Shown: positions 1-11,056 of the stretch, piece after piece
How positions within the stretch are numbered: position 1 is the first letter of the stretch
Layout: each line of letters opens with the position of its first letter
Origin: Scenedesmus sp. ARA3
Taxonomy: Eukaryota; Chlorophyta; Chlorophyceae; Sphaeropleales; Scenedesmaceae
Direction: 5' to 3'
Length of the DNA: 46,155 nucleotides
Assembly: GCA_004335835.1 (NCBI GenBank)
Contig: RWJK01001222.1
Span: 1-46,155, forward strand
Notes under the pieces: model-generated
What the model saw: only the letters and a program-made list of their open reading frames with translations
Database searches by the model: none
Told to the model about the DNA's origin: nothing
Made by a program: the position numbers and the translations under genes

Positions 1-165
1 CATGGCATATCAAGCGACACAAAGGCACGTTGTGCAGTGGCCAGACGCAAAAGCACATTGTGCAGTGGTCAGACGCAAAAGCATGCTATGCAGTGGCCAG
101 ACGCAAAAGCACATTGTGCAGTGGTCAGATGCAAAGGCACAGTATGCAGTGGCCAGCTTGACTGC
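1..165. repeat. 28-bp minisatellite, array 1 (about 5 copies)
   Basis: The core GCAGTGG recurs at 34, 62, 90, 118 and 146, exactly 28 bp apart, with the core followed by a conserved cagacgcaaaagcac block. The array starts with a 22-bp leader (catggcatatcaagcgacac...) that reappears in front of array 2 at 486, so the whole block was duplicated. It ends in a shared tail (gccagcttgactgctgtc). Because 28 is not a multiple of 3, every reading frame stays open and repeats every 28 residues; open frames here are repeat artefacts, not genes. Confidence 0.95.
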
Positions 166-485
166 TGTCCCCAAACTTTTTCAACCTCGCAGATGTTGCA
201 GAATGGACACAACCGGGTGCAACGGAAGACTCGCTCTGCTGACGTGTGCACTTGTGTCAGTGTGCGCACACCTGTTCTCCAGCCAGCAGGGGCCAACTCC
301 GCCGCCTTTGATGATGATAAAATGGCATGTAGCAGCTCATTGAAAACCACAGCTGCTAAGCAGCAGGAGGGCCAGCAAAAAGCTGCTCAGCCTGCAATGC
401 TGCTGCAGAGGCTGCTGCTCAATGCGTAGTAGCTGCAAGCAGCTGCACATTTTTAGTCCCATCCAGCCTGCAACAAGTGCTCTCC

Positions 486-800
486 CATGGCATATCAAGC
501 GACACAACGGCACACTATGCAGAAGCCAGACGCAAAAGCACGTTGTGCAGTGGCCAGACACAAAAGCACATTGTGTGGAAGCCAAACACAAAAGCACAGT
601 GACAGTGTGCAGTGGCCAGACACAAACGCACGCTGTGCAGTGGCCTGACGCAAAAGCACAATATGCAGTGGCCTGACGCAAAAGCACAGCGTGCAGTGGC
701 CAGACGCAAAAGCACAGTGTGCAGTGGCCAAACACAAAAGCACAGTGTGCAGTGGCCAAACACAAAAGCACAGTGTGCAGTGGCCAGCTTGACTGCTGTC
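486..800. repeat. 28-bp minisatellite, array 2 (about 10-11 copies)
   Basis: Same 28-bp unit as array 1. Core starts fall at 519, 547, 575, 609, 637, 665, 693, 721, 749 and 777; the only off-register step (575 to 609) is a 6-bp insertion. The leader at 486 and the tail at 781 match those of array 1, followed by a shared segment containing aacctcgcaga and tgttgcag. The last three units (721-790) are almost identical, suggesting recent slippage at that end. The region is predicted to be non-coding. Confidence 0.95.
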
Positions 801-2113
801 ACCGCCCCCTTTTTGCCCAAACCTCGCAGACTGTTGCAGCAGTGACACAGCCGCACACGGCAGCGGCCAGACTGCAACAGCATGCACGGCGAACTGAACA
901 GACGCAGACACCCCACCCCCAACAGCATCAATCATCGATCTCGTGTCTGCTGCACAGCCAGCGACTGCTGCAAGGAGCAGTGGCCAGCATGGCCTGCCCT
1001 TAAGCACAGACCAGCATGAGCTATGCGCGTGTCATCGGACTTGCGCATGAAACTGCATCTCCCTGTAGGACAACAATTGTCGGGGCCAGGTGACACAACC
1101 GCACCCAGGTCAGCCAGCGTGCAGTGGGCAGCAAGACCCGCCCGGCAAAAACCTCATTTTGCAGAACCTCATTGCAAGCCCCCAACCTGAAACAGTCTCA
1201 GCTCAGCTGTATCAAATTGCAGTTTCGACTGCAGCTGAGATTCAGCAAAAACAAAGTCAGCATCTCCTTGACCAGCGGCACAGCTGTAGCACACCCACAG
1301 CGGCCAGCATGGTCAGATCAGCAGCTGAAAAAACCACTTCCAGACACTGCTGAGCGCACTAGCCGTAAACATGCAGCGGCGGCGCCACTGCAGGCTGCAA
1401 TGCATTTGTGACACGCTGCGTGCTGCCCTGCTCTCTGCAGCACAACATGCAACCACACCCCTATCCGGGTTGATCAACCACATCGATCAACCGCATTGAT
1501 CATAACGAACCATGACATGTTGAGTCTCTGTGCATCTGCCCAGCCAGATGCACCCGGCAAAGCGCTCCTGGCACCCTGAGGGCCGTGCCATCCAGCAGGC
1601 GATGCGCACAGCCCACCATCTGCTCCAGAAAGCCATGCTCGCTGTGCAGCCAGGCTACCCCACCGATCACTGCCTTGCCCGTGCAATGCCCCTGGTCAGA
1701 ACCACCGGCACGTGCATGCGACATGCACGCTCCGCCAAAACACGGCAGCCATGCATGTGCTGCAATTCATCATGTGGCACCTCTTGTTGAGTGGGGCACT
1801 CAACCAGCCACGCCACCGCCCGTACATCAAAGCAGCCACATTGCCTCTCGCCACACAGGAGCTTGCTGCCCCTGATCACCACCATCCCCACTCAGCTGGA
1901 CTGCTGCAGCAGCATCTCGCACCAGCAAACATCATCTGCTCTGGTCAACCTTGCAGGTACGCTGCTGCCCCTGCAGCCAGCTGCTCCACCCAGCTGCTTC
2001 ACACCGCTGCTGCTGCATTCCACACAGGCCGCCTGCTGCAGCAGGGGCCGTGTCCTTCAACCCACAGACCTATGCCTGCACCTGCACCCACACACGGCTG
2101 TGCTCGGACCCAC
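801..2113. other. Intergenic, no gene recognised
   Basis: Open frames are short, overlapping and on both strands, with no recognisable domain. Around 1085-1160 there is a diverged relative of the tail that follows the minisatellites (gtgacacaaccgcaccc...). A small cluster of gatcaacc motifs lies near 1470-1500. Part of this stretch should be the 3' untranslated region of the minus-strand gene that stops at 2114, but no TGTAA signal was spotted on that strand. Confidence 0.6.
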
Positions 2114-4126
2114 CTAGACAGCCTTGCCCTGCTCGCGCAGCTTCTTGCGCAGCCGCTTCTTCTGGCTGGCAGTCATCTTGCTCTCATCCAACTCCGCTGC
2201 GCTGCCTGCTGCGCTTGCAGGAGCAGCCGGCTTGGCAGTGGCTGCTGCCGCAGGCCCTCCATTGCTCAGGGACGCCTTGGCCGACAGATCGTGCGCCAGC
2301 TGTGCAGCAGCTGCTGCAGCAGCAGGCTGCGGGCGGTGATGCTGCGGCGGGGCAGCAGCATGCTGAGGAGGCTGCTGCCTGGGCTGCTGTGCAGCACCGT
2401 GCTGCTGGTGTGCCGAATAGGGGTGGGGCTGGTGCTGCTGCTGCTGCTGTGGCTGGTGGTGATAGCCTGCCGGCGGGCCCTGCTGCGGCTGGTGCAGGGC
2501 AGGGCCGGGGCGCTGCTGCTGCTGCTGCGGGTGCTGCTGGTAGTGGTGCTGGGGGTGGTGGTGCTGCGAGTGTGGCTGGGCGTGCTGCTGCGGGTGCCCG
2601 TGCTGCTGCAGCTGGCCGCCAGGGCCAGCTGGGCGTTGCTGCTGCTGCTGCTGCTGCGGTGGTGGGCCCCTGTAGCCATTGGCCTGCTGGTAGCCGGGAG
2701 CAGCCTGGTGGTGGTTCGGTGCACTGCCATGGCCATAGCCCTGTTGCGCAGATACAGCGTGGTGACAGCCAGCCCATACAACAGGTGACACATGTGAAGT
2801 GCTATGAAGAGTAGGACCAAAGAGAGCAAAGCAACTGACGCCTAATTCAAGTGGCTTGCTGATGGCTGAAGCACCTGGGAACCAGGGCCTTGCGTTTGCA
2901 GCTTGCAGGACACAAAATGCCACAGCACCTGGCCTGTTTCCAAAAGCTGCTGCAAACTTCTGGAGGTTTGAAGCACACGTGTCCGCACGGCAAGTTCACT
3001 ACAGCGTATACGTATACAAGGGCAGCCCTGTGCACACTCTGCGCTGCAGAGCAGCGGGCTCACCTGGTGGTGCTGGTGGTGGTGTGGGGGGCCCCTGGGC
3101 CCAGCAGCACTGCCGTAGCCAGCCTGGTGGCCGTGGCCCTGCATAGAAGGGCAATGCACGTGTTTTGGATGCTTGCAGGAAAATGTGCTGAGTCAGCATG
3201 TGCGCCAGGGGCAATGATGCGTCACCAGCAGCTGTGCGGTTGCAGATGCAGACCGCTTTTGTTGTCATGGCTTTGTTTGTTTGTTCTGTCAACGTCGATC
3301 TAAAAATTTCACTATTGACACTGTCAGGGGTCCATACTGCAGGTTCTGCATGCTCGCTGCTTGGTGAGGCACCACCTGACAGCTCAGGGCTGCACACACA
3401 GCACAGCTGCTACACGTATGCATGCTTGATTGCACCAGTGCCACCACACTAGCCTCCTGCAGGTCAACTACACCCAACTCGTCCAGGCAGCAGTAGCCGC
3501 ACATTATCCCACTACTACCGCAGTGCTGACCTGTCCTGCAGGGTACCCGCCGTTCGCGTGGTGGCCTCCCCTGTGAGCCCCTGTATAGCCGCCTTGATGG
3601 CTACCAGCGTGCCTGCCACCACCCGGGTGACCAGCATGAAAGACATCTGGGTGATCGATGTGCTGCACGTCGAGGCCGAAAAGCAGTAGACACGCCGCAG
3701 CAGCACAATGACATGAGTCAGCATCGGTTGACCGCTGCATGTGGGTGCCAGAGCTGCGCTTGCAGCTGCCTGTGCTTACCGCCACAGTAGGGGGCTGCAC
3801 GACCACTCCCTCAAACCGCTTCTGGGGTGGTAGCTGGATGTACCCGCTGCCAACGGTTTGCACCTGTGCCAGCAAGGCAACAGCAGCAGCAAGCAGGCAG
3901 CAGAAGTCCAATCTTGGAAACAGAGCAAGACGCCAGGGTCCAGCTTCGGAAGGCTCCTGATCTGCTAACTTAACGCAGAGGTAACTTAAAACATCCTGTG
4001 CGCAATGCGCAGGCTGCGACACGGCGAACGACGCGTGCTGAAAGGCAGAGGTCAGCCTTCGAACTGTTGAGGGGCTACCAGGTGCGTTAGCTGCGGAAAT
4101 CAGCTTCTAGCTACCTTGATCGCCAT
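2114..4126 (-). CDS. Unrecognised Q/H/G/P-rich protein with basic C-terminal tail
   Basis: Minus-strand model join(4126..4115, 3863..3780, 3662..3531, 3138..3064, 2740..2114), about 309 residues. All introns are phase 0 with GT-AG ends. The proposed start (4126, good context cacaATGGCG) gives a 4-residue first exon, MAIK, then an exon with GSGYIQLPPQKRFEG, then exons rich in Gly, His and Pro. The last exon has long Gln runs and ends in SQKKRLRKKLREQGKAV, a basic helix-like tail often seen in RNA-binding or ribosome-associated proteins. No catalytic domain was seen. The low-complexity middle and basic end suggest a nucleic-acid-associated, condensate-type protein, which is inference only. The first intron could hide another exon: about 4039-3864 is also open in frame. 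It is divergently placed to the WEE1 gene. Confidence 0.5.
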
Positions 4127-4581
4127 TGTGGCTGCATCAATATCAGCTTGCGTCCTCTGCCGGGAACCCATTTTGTTCGCTGTTCGCTTTCCTGATTGTT
4201 GTCCTGTTTCCCGCTGCCGCTAGCCCTATGTACACCAGTCTGCGACTATTTACTCCATACGGTTGGTATTTCGGGCCATTGACTGCGACTTGTTACTTGG
4301 GTTCCGATTTGAATGGATATGTGTGCTGCACCCGTTCGCATGTCTCTTCGGCAAAAAGACCATTTGTGTTGTAAAACGACTATTGAGCGTCTTTAGCTGA
4401 CTGTTTGCGGTGCGTACACGCGCAACTAACTCCTGCTCCCAGCTTTCCTTCTCAGCAAGTTCGACACCAGCTATTTATTTTGCCATTCAAGTTGTTGCTC
4501 AAGCGCCCAAGATGGGAGGGGGCGCTTGACAGCGCCAGTTCAGGTCCCTCCATCGATAGTTCCCTGGGCTCTGCAGCCAGC
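4127..4581. promoter_or_regulatory. Shared upstream region of two divergent genes
   Basis: This segment separates the proposed start of the minus-strand Q/H-rich gene (4126) from the first in-frame ATG of the WEE1 gene (4582). It should hold both promoters and 5' leaders. The frame upstream of 4582 is open back to a stop at 4384, and tttccttctcag at about 4445-4456 could be a 3' splice site, so an additional 5' exon of WEE1 is possible. No specific promoter motif could be defended. Confidence 0.5.
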
Positions 4582-7500
4582 ATGCACGAGCCCAGCCGAG
4601 GTCGGCTTCAGTTTGTGGATAGGACGGGCAGCAATGTTTTTGCAGGGCCAAGCCGCGCCTCCATCGAGATGCAGAGGGAGCCAACAGCAGCAGGAGCACC
4701 CCCTCCTGGGCTTTTCACACAGCCATCACAGGCCACCCAGGAGCCATCGCAGTCGATGAGGCAGCCCCTGGACCTTCGTAAGACAGCCGCAATCACGGTT
4801 GCCATAGCGAATGTGCAGATAAAGGATGATGAGATGGCAACGTCCCAGGACGGGCCCACCAGACCGCCCTCGCAGCTGTTGCTGCAGCGTTTCAGCAGCA
4901 GTACATCTCAGCGGCAGTTGACAGTGGAAGTGGCCCAGCGTCTGCCTAGCCAGGACATGTGGTGAGTTGGGTTCCGCGCAGCAGCAGCCAGTCAGAACCA
5001 GTACATGCACAGTGTGCTGTCCATGAACAGCTGCTTCTTGTGCAATGTATGCAGCTCCATTCAAGTGCCAAGCATTTTCTTTGGTGTGCAGTACTTGTGA
5101 GCCTACTCAATCAGTAGCATTGGCAGTCTTTTAATGCTATGATTGCAGCGGTCCTTTTGCAGCTGAGGATGCAGCGGCTGTTTTGCACTGCACCGCAGCA
5201 GTCACTTGAAGCACTGAAGGGTCCCAAGCCCTAGTACGTTGTGAGGCCACATAATGCCTGCTGTCACCACCTTGCTAAAGGCACATTACCTTTGCTTATG
5301 ATGCCATGCAAGCACAGCATCACGCCCCTCAGCTCTTCCCTGCCACGCATGAGTGTTGAGACTCTTGTAAATCATGCCATGTCCTGTCCTGCAATCCCCC
5401 CTGCATCTGCGCTGTTGCACCCGCAGCGGCAGCTTTGACTATGCAACGCCGGTAGACCAGCAGTTCCAGTTTGACTATGACCTCAGCATGCAGCAGGACC
5501 AGCGCAGCAGGTCGCCAGCAGCCAGCCCGGTCCGGCATGTCACCAAGCGGCCACGCCACACAGCAGGTGCGCAGCGTGCGAGCATACTAGAATTCATGCT
5601 GGCGAACATAGTGTGAAGTTGGCAATGCAGAGATCATTGCCGTCCAGGCATGTGCAGCAGCTGTTCTTCAAAGTGTGCATCCCTGCTTCTGGACCTGTGC
5701 AGCAGCATTTGCACGCACAGCTGTGCAGGAGTTTGTAGCAGGCACCCCAGTGGGCAGCACAAGCAGCGACTGTGCGGCAGCAGCTTGCTCCAGCACCCAG
5801 CACAGTTACGCACACATAAAAGCGCAGGTGCTCACATCGTTGGAGGCACAGTCAGGACACTCGTGTATGTTGCCGCCCCTGCTGTGCAGGCTATGATGAC
5901 AACACGGAGGCCACCAGTCAGCCCAGCCAGCAGCAGACAGCAGAGGAGCCCTGCACCTCCAGCGTGACAAACTCAGGTCAGTGAGCTGATGGGTAGACAG
6001 CACCGTGCACTGCAGAGCACCACAGCAGCCCCACATACAGTGTTTAGAAGGTGCCAGCATGTGCAGACCGCAGTCGCTGCCGCTGGTGTCACTGGATTAA
6101 ATGGCAACAAGCACGCTGTTTTTGGCATCCCATCACGCAGTGTACAGCAGGCACCCGGCACCATCTGCAATACAGCGCTGCAGCCCTGCCTGATGTGTCG
6201 TTCTCTGACGCCTGCATGCTGCTTTGTGCTGCTGCCTGCTGCTGCCAGGCTGCACATTCAGCCTTCCGCCGGTGCCATCGCGTGGGCTCAACCGCCCCAG
6301 CCGCTTTGGCGGGCACGTGCGGCCGGTGTCGCCTGCGTCATTCCGAAACCCCTTCAAGACGGGAGTGGATGGTGACCAGCCGCACGAGTTTGACAGCAGG
6401 AGCCTCAAGCACTGCCCAACAGTGTCACGCCTCAGGTGCGCAGCTTGTGCACAGCAGCATGGCCGCAAAACTCCAGCTCGCACGAGACATGCTGCTTCCC
6501 ACCCCACACTGATGCATCTGTGTTGCTGCAATGTGTTTGCTTGCCCGTCACCTGCTCTCCTGCATGCCTGTGCCCAGGTACTGCGTTGCTACATGGCGCA
6601 CAGTCGCCATCAAACGCTGATGACTGCGCGTGATCAGTTGCTTGCTGTTATGCCTGTATACGCTGCCTGCCCTGCTGGCTGCAGTTCTGTCAATGGCTCT
6701 TCTTCTGCATGCCTGTGACATGCTGCTGCCGGTCACATAGTCTGCAACCACCATCATATGTCCGCATCTGTGCTCACGTGATTGCGTCCTGTTATGGCTG
6801 CCCTGCTGGCTGCAGCTCGGAGTTCCGCCAGGTCAAGGAGCTGGGCAAGGGCGGCTTCAGCATCGTGTTCCGCGGCACGCACCGCATCGACGGCTGCGAG
6901 TACGCGCTCAAGCGCACCAAGAGCCCCGTCAGCGACAACAAGGAGCGCAACGCGTGGCTGCAGGTGCGGTTATAGCAAACATGTTGTCTGGCTGTGGTGG
7001 GGTGTTTGCAACGGTGGCTGCGTGCGAGGATGCCATAGCAGCTGGCTCAACATACCCCCTACACCAAGAGCAAGCTTTGCAAGAGCAAGCTCTGCAGCTC
7101 CAGATGTTACCAAGCAGCAGTCAAGCACGCCAAGCTGCTGTTGTATTCATCCCTCACCTGTAATGCTGTGCTGCTGCTGCTGCTGCTGCTGGATTGCAGG
7201 AGGTGCAAGCGCTTGCTGCTGTGGGTGCGCACCCCAACATCGTGCAGTACTACTCAGCCTGGGCAGAGCCAGACATGCAGGTGAGCTTGCGCCTGTAAGC
7301 AGTAGCAGCCGTGCCTAGCCAAACATGGTATGTCTTTTAGTCGCGGTGAATATGCAGGAGGCTACCACACCTCACAGCAGCTGGGCACAACGATTTGGAT
7401 GGCTGTGACATGCTCGAGAGAGCGTTTGGATTGTGCAGCTGCTGCCCAGCGGTTGCCACGCACCACATCTGGCATGGCATGTGTGCCGCAGGAATACGCT

Positions 7501-8993
7501 TCAGGTGGCGCACCAACATTGTATTGCTGTGTTTTTGTGAGAAGATAGGCTATGGCCTCAATCTGTGTGAGACGCAATGCTACATGCATTGTACATGCAT
7601 TGCTTAGATCATCCCTCTTATCATGGCACGTGCAGAAAGAATGTCCTCTGCCTGTGCTTAATGTGTGTGGCTGCAGGGCGACCACCTGTACATCCAGATG
7701 GAGCTGTGTGGCGACAGCCTGGCGGCAGCCACCAAGCTGCGGGACAAGCAGCCCTGGCGCGAGACGGAGCTGATGGGGCTGCTCAAGCAGGTGAGGCAGC
7801 GCTGGCAACAAGTTCACACTTCTCTGTGTGATAACAACTCAACGGAGTTACGTCAAGAATGTTTCCAATAGATACGCTTAAGAGGCTGCTCAAGCAGGTG
7901 TGGCATTGCTGGAAAGAGATGACATGCATGAACCCTGCCACAGGACATGGCCTGTGCCACAGATGATTCTTAGTAGTGGTACAGCAACAGTGCAGATGTG
8001 AGCATGGTGTTGCCAGCTTGCGCGTGCCGCAACTACATCCCACAGTTGCTTGCTCCGTCCCGCCTCTTGCACGAGTTCATAGGCTCCTTTTGATCCAGCT
8101 GCCGCGCTGTTTGAGTTCTGTCAGTGAGGGTTGTATTGTCTAAATCACACCAACTGTCAACCGCACCACCCCCACCCGCAGATGGCGTCGGCGCTGGACC
8201 ACATGCACCGGCGCGGCATCGTGCACCTGGACCTGAAGCCCGACAACATCTACTGCTGCCGCGACGGCAGCGACGGCTTCAAGCTGGGCGACTTTGGCCT
8301 GGCCACGCTCAAGAGCGGGCACTGGAGGGTCACGGAGGGCGACTCGCGGTGAGGCGCTCCTGCTGCTGCTGCCGAAACCTCTCACCGCATGCTGTGTGCG
8401 GCCTGTTGCGTGCTGTGTGGGCTGTTGCGTTACATGACATAGCTGCTGTCTGTCATGGCGCGATGGACGGTGCCGTCTATTGCTACTCCTGCTGCTGCTG
8501 CGCCGCAATCCACAGCTACCTGCCGCTGAAACTGCTGAACAACGACACCGAGCACGTGAACGCTTCTCACGGTGTGTTGTGTGCCGTCTGCTGCATGCGA
8601 CCTGTTGCATCATCTGCTGCTGCTGCTGCGCTTACATTCCGCAGCTACCTGCCGCTGGAGCTGCTGAACAACTACACCAAGCACCTGGACATCTCTCAAC
8701 TAAATGCAGCCAACAAGCATTGCTAACTTGTTCTGCCTACATGCTGCGTGTGCCCCTGAGCTGCTCTGTCACATGAACAACTACCTGCTGCTGGAGCTGC
8801 TGACCAACGACACCAAGCACCTGGACTCTGCTCACAATGTGCTGTGTGCCGTCTGCTGCATGCCATATGTTGCTTCTGCTGCTGCTGCTGCGCTGCGCTC
8901 CACAGCTACCTGCCGCTGGAGCTGCTGAACAACGATACCAAGCACCTGGACACTTCTCACGGCGTGCTATGTGCCGCCTGCTGCATGCAATAA

Positions 8994-9034
<41 letters not shown>

Positions 9035-10005
9035 ACCGCGATCCACAGCTACCTGCCGCTGGAGCTGCTGACCACAACAATACCAAGCACCTGGACCCTT
9101 CTCACGGTGTGCTATGTGCCGTCTGCTGCATCTGCTGCACTCGCATTCCGCAGCTACCTGCCGCTGGAGCTGCTGAACAACGACACCAAGCACCTGGACA
9201 AGGCTGACATCTTTGCGCTGGGACTCACGCTGTACGAGCTGTCCACGGGCAAGCCGCTGCCCGCCAACGGGCGGCGCTACCAGGAGCTGCGCGAGGGCAA
9301 GATCACGATGCTGCCCACGCTGACTACATCATATGTGAAGCTGCTCACGGTGAGCGCTCTGGCCTTCATGGACTAATAATTGTGATGTGGTGCTGGGGAG
9401 GCTGTGTTGTCACTGCTGTGGCTTGGGTGGTGACATGTTGTTGAAGCTCCAGGAGCTGCGCGAGGGCAAGATCACCATGCTGCCCACGCTGACCACCTCA
9501 TATGTGAAGCTGCTCACGGTGGGTCTAACAGAACGAATTCATACAGTAAATGCACGGGTGTGTCTGGGGGCCGTGTTGTCACTGCTGTGGCTTGGTTGGT
9601 GGGATGCTGATGAAGCTACTAGGAGCTGTGTGAAGGGCAGGACCACCATGCTGCCCACGCTGACAGCTTCGTAAGTGAAGCTGCTCAAACAAGCGGGGCT
9701 GACAGCTGTATGATGAAGCTGCTGACGTTGAGTTTGCGCTGCGATGCCTGGCTGTTGTGTCTAGCCTGCTGCTGAGCATTGGCTGGGCACCAACGGGCAT
9801 GCAGTGGCAGTAGGGGATGCACTGCACTTGCCGTTTTCTGATTGCTGTGTTTGCTTGCCTGCCTTCCCATCTGCCTCTGCAGAGCATGCTGTCGCAAGAC
9901 CCCACCAAGCGGCCCAGTGCTGAGGAGCTGCTAAAGCAAGTGGCAAAGTGCAGCAGCAAGTCAGGCCTGGCTGTGGCAAGCAGCAGCAACCGGCGGTCGC
10001 TGTGA
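4582..10005 (+). CDS. WEE1: WEE1-like cell-cycle protein kinase
   Basis: Model join(4582..4961, 5427..5566, 5890..5976, 6249..6435, 6816..6963, 7200..7280, 7677..7790, 8182..8348, 9154..9349, 9883..10005), 540 residues; all exon phases fit and all introns are GT-AG. Residues 1-265 are disordered (Ser/Gln/Pro). The kinase domain spans about 270-525: glycine loop GKGGFSIVF (275-283), ATP lysine in YALK (297), catalytic loop HLDLKPDN (Asp396), DFG (416-418), then the WEE1 signature EGDSRYLP (431-438) and LDKADIFALG. HLD in place of HRD, NIY after the loop, and the EGD-x-RY motif separate it from other kinases. In plants and animals WEE1 phosphorylates the inhibitory Tyr of CDK1-type kinases to hold mitosis; that role is inferred. 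The start is the first in-frame ATG; an upstream exon cannot be excluded. Its introns hold many duplicated exon edges (see findings). Confidence 0.93.
6667..6684 (+). repeat. Duplicated 3' splice site in WEE1 intron 4
   Basis: The segment ctgccctgctggctgcag occurs here and again at 6798-6815, where it is the acceptor of the kinase exon starting at 6816. The two AGs are 131 bp apart, with similar sequence before them (gttatg...ctgccctgctggctgcag). Use of the upstream site would read a short frame to a stop instead of the glycine loop. Confidence 0.7.
7879..7905 (+). repeat. Degenerate copy of the WEE1 exon 7 donor edge
   Basis: The end of exon 7 (ggctgctcaagcag followed by gtgagg at 7791) is repeated in the following intron as aggctgctcaagcag followed by gtgtgg. 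The repeat sits about 107 bp downstream of the true donor and keeps a GT at the junction. It is one of several donor-side duplications in this window. Confidence 0.65.
8516..9200 (+). repeat. Six tandem copies of the WEE1 exon 9 acceptor edge
   Basis: The first ~45 nt of exon 9 (coding YLPLELLNNDTKHLD) recur at 8516, 8645, 8781, 8906, 9049 and 9154; only the last is followed by the rest of the exon. Spacing is 129, 136, 125, 143 and 105 bp. Five of the six, all except 8781, have an AG directly before ctacctg, so they look like usable 3' splice sites. The spacers are also related (gtgctgtgtgccgtctgctgcatgc and a CTG run). Copies diverge by a few substitutions, some of which change residues (Lys for Glu at 8516, Leu for Pro at 8781) or shift the frame (9049). 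Confidence 0.93.
8995..9033 (+). repeat. (CTG)13 microsatellite
   Basis: Thirteen uninterrupted CTG units lie inside the spacer between the fourth and fifth decoy copies of the WEE1 exon 9 edge. Shorter CTG runs occupy the same relative place in the other spacers (for example 8487-8500, 8613-8629 and 8876-8892), so this looks like expansion of a triplet run carried by each repeat unit. Confidence 0.95.
9453..9518 (+). repeat. Duplicated 66-nt cassette from the end of WEE1 exon 9
   Basis: The last 66 nt of exon 9 (from 9284, coding ELREGKITMLPTLTTSYVKLLT) are repeated here 169 bp downstream with very few changes. The copy is preceded by ctccag and followed by gtgggt, so it has both an acceptor and a donor and keeps the frame. 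If spliced in it would add 22 residues to the C-lobe, duplicating an existing helix. A third, frameshifted copy begins at 9623. Confidence 0.88.
9623..9690 (+). repeat. Third, degenerate copy of the WEE1 exon 9 donor edge
   Basis: Starts with gagctgtgtgaagggcag and continues through atgctgcccacgctgaca, matching the end of exon 9 with one inserted base that breaks the frame. It lies 170 bp after the copy at 9453, the same period as between the first two copies. It no longer has a clear GT donor. Confidence 0.8.
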
Positions 10006-11056
10006 AGCAGCAGATCATCTGAGATGCATAAGTGCACGTAAAGTATGGGCGAACGGGTAGCCATAGCCAGGCAGCTGTAGGTGTGAGCGTTAGGTAGGCT
10101 GCTGTTCAAGTACTGGTGTGAAGTTCTGTTGTTGCTTGAAGCAGGCCGGGCCAGCTTCAAGCTTGGCACATGTAGGAGAGACTAGTAGTGTGCCGTGCTG
10201 CAGTTCAGCACGCAATAGCACAGGTGTTGCGACAATAGCAACAGCAGCGGCCTAGAGGCTGCGTTGATGCATGTTTAATGATCAGGTGATCTTTTCGCTG
10301 CTCGCGCCATCTTGCGCGTCTTGCTATACTCTTGCCTTTGAAAGCGGTGACCACTGGTAACTAGTGCCACTAGTTACACGTGAGCGGGGCCACACCTATA
10401 GGCACAGCATCGCCTCCTACATCTCATCGACGAATATAAAGACTTAGATCCGTATTTCAACTGCGCGAACATCTCTCTGACTCTTAGTCAACGCCTGGTC
10501 CCGGTGTGCCGGCACACCCCAACTCCCCTCCGGCCTACATGTCGACCTACGAGATCTGAATGCTTTTCATGTACGCACAAATGTTTAGTAATTGAAACTC
10601 TTTCTGGCGCTATCTGACATCAGCAACAGCTACCAGCAGCGTGTTGCCTGATCGGGAGTTTGTCTTCCAGGTGACACTCAGGGCCGTGCACCGCTTTTGA
10701 GACGGTTATTGTCCTCTAATCTCTTGATTGCTTATATAACTCATGAAATTTTGGTTTTTGCGTCTTTTGGCTATGGATTCGAGCAGGTGCCACCGTCCGA
10801 CAAGTGAAATGACAAAGCAGGCCTGCTGCGCACATAAGAGCCCAGACTCGGGGATAAGCTCAACTTCGTCCGGGCACAGCAGTCCGCCCTTCACGTTCAC
10901 ACAGTGTGCAGACGTTCTGTTTGTTGTGCTGCTGCCAATACAACACTGCTCTTGTCGGATACGCACCGTTCGTCCTGGGCACTTCCACGACGTTTGATCT
11001 TTAAATCAAACACCGGTGGTGTCAAGCAGTACAGCTAGTTCCTTGAAGTCACTGCA
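10006..11056. other. Intergenic region between WEE1 and the expansin-like gene
   Basis: Holds the 3' untranslated region of WEE1 and the promoter of the gene at 11057. No open frame here resembles a protein and no TGTAA was found after the WEE1 stop. Composition is less CTG-rich than elsewhere, especially 10270-10760, which contains short AT-rich tracts. Confidence 0.6.

Noticed and set aside
486..800. CRISPR-like direct repeats
   Set aside because: The 28-bp units are directly adjacent with no unique spacers, and the context is eukaryotic.
495..1007. Minus-strand frame of 170 codons, Cys/His/Trp-rich, repeating every 28 residues
   Set aside because: It is the translation of the 28-bp minisatellite; other frames on both strands look the same, and there is no start context, domain or splice partner.
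1712..2788. Plus-strand frame of 358 codons rich in Leu and Val
   Set aside because: Mostly the antisense of the Gln/His-rich last exon at 2740-2114 (CAG read as CTG); no family likeness and a non-coding first third.
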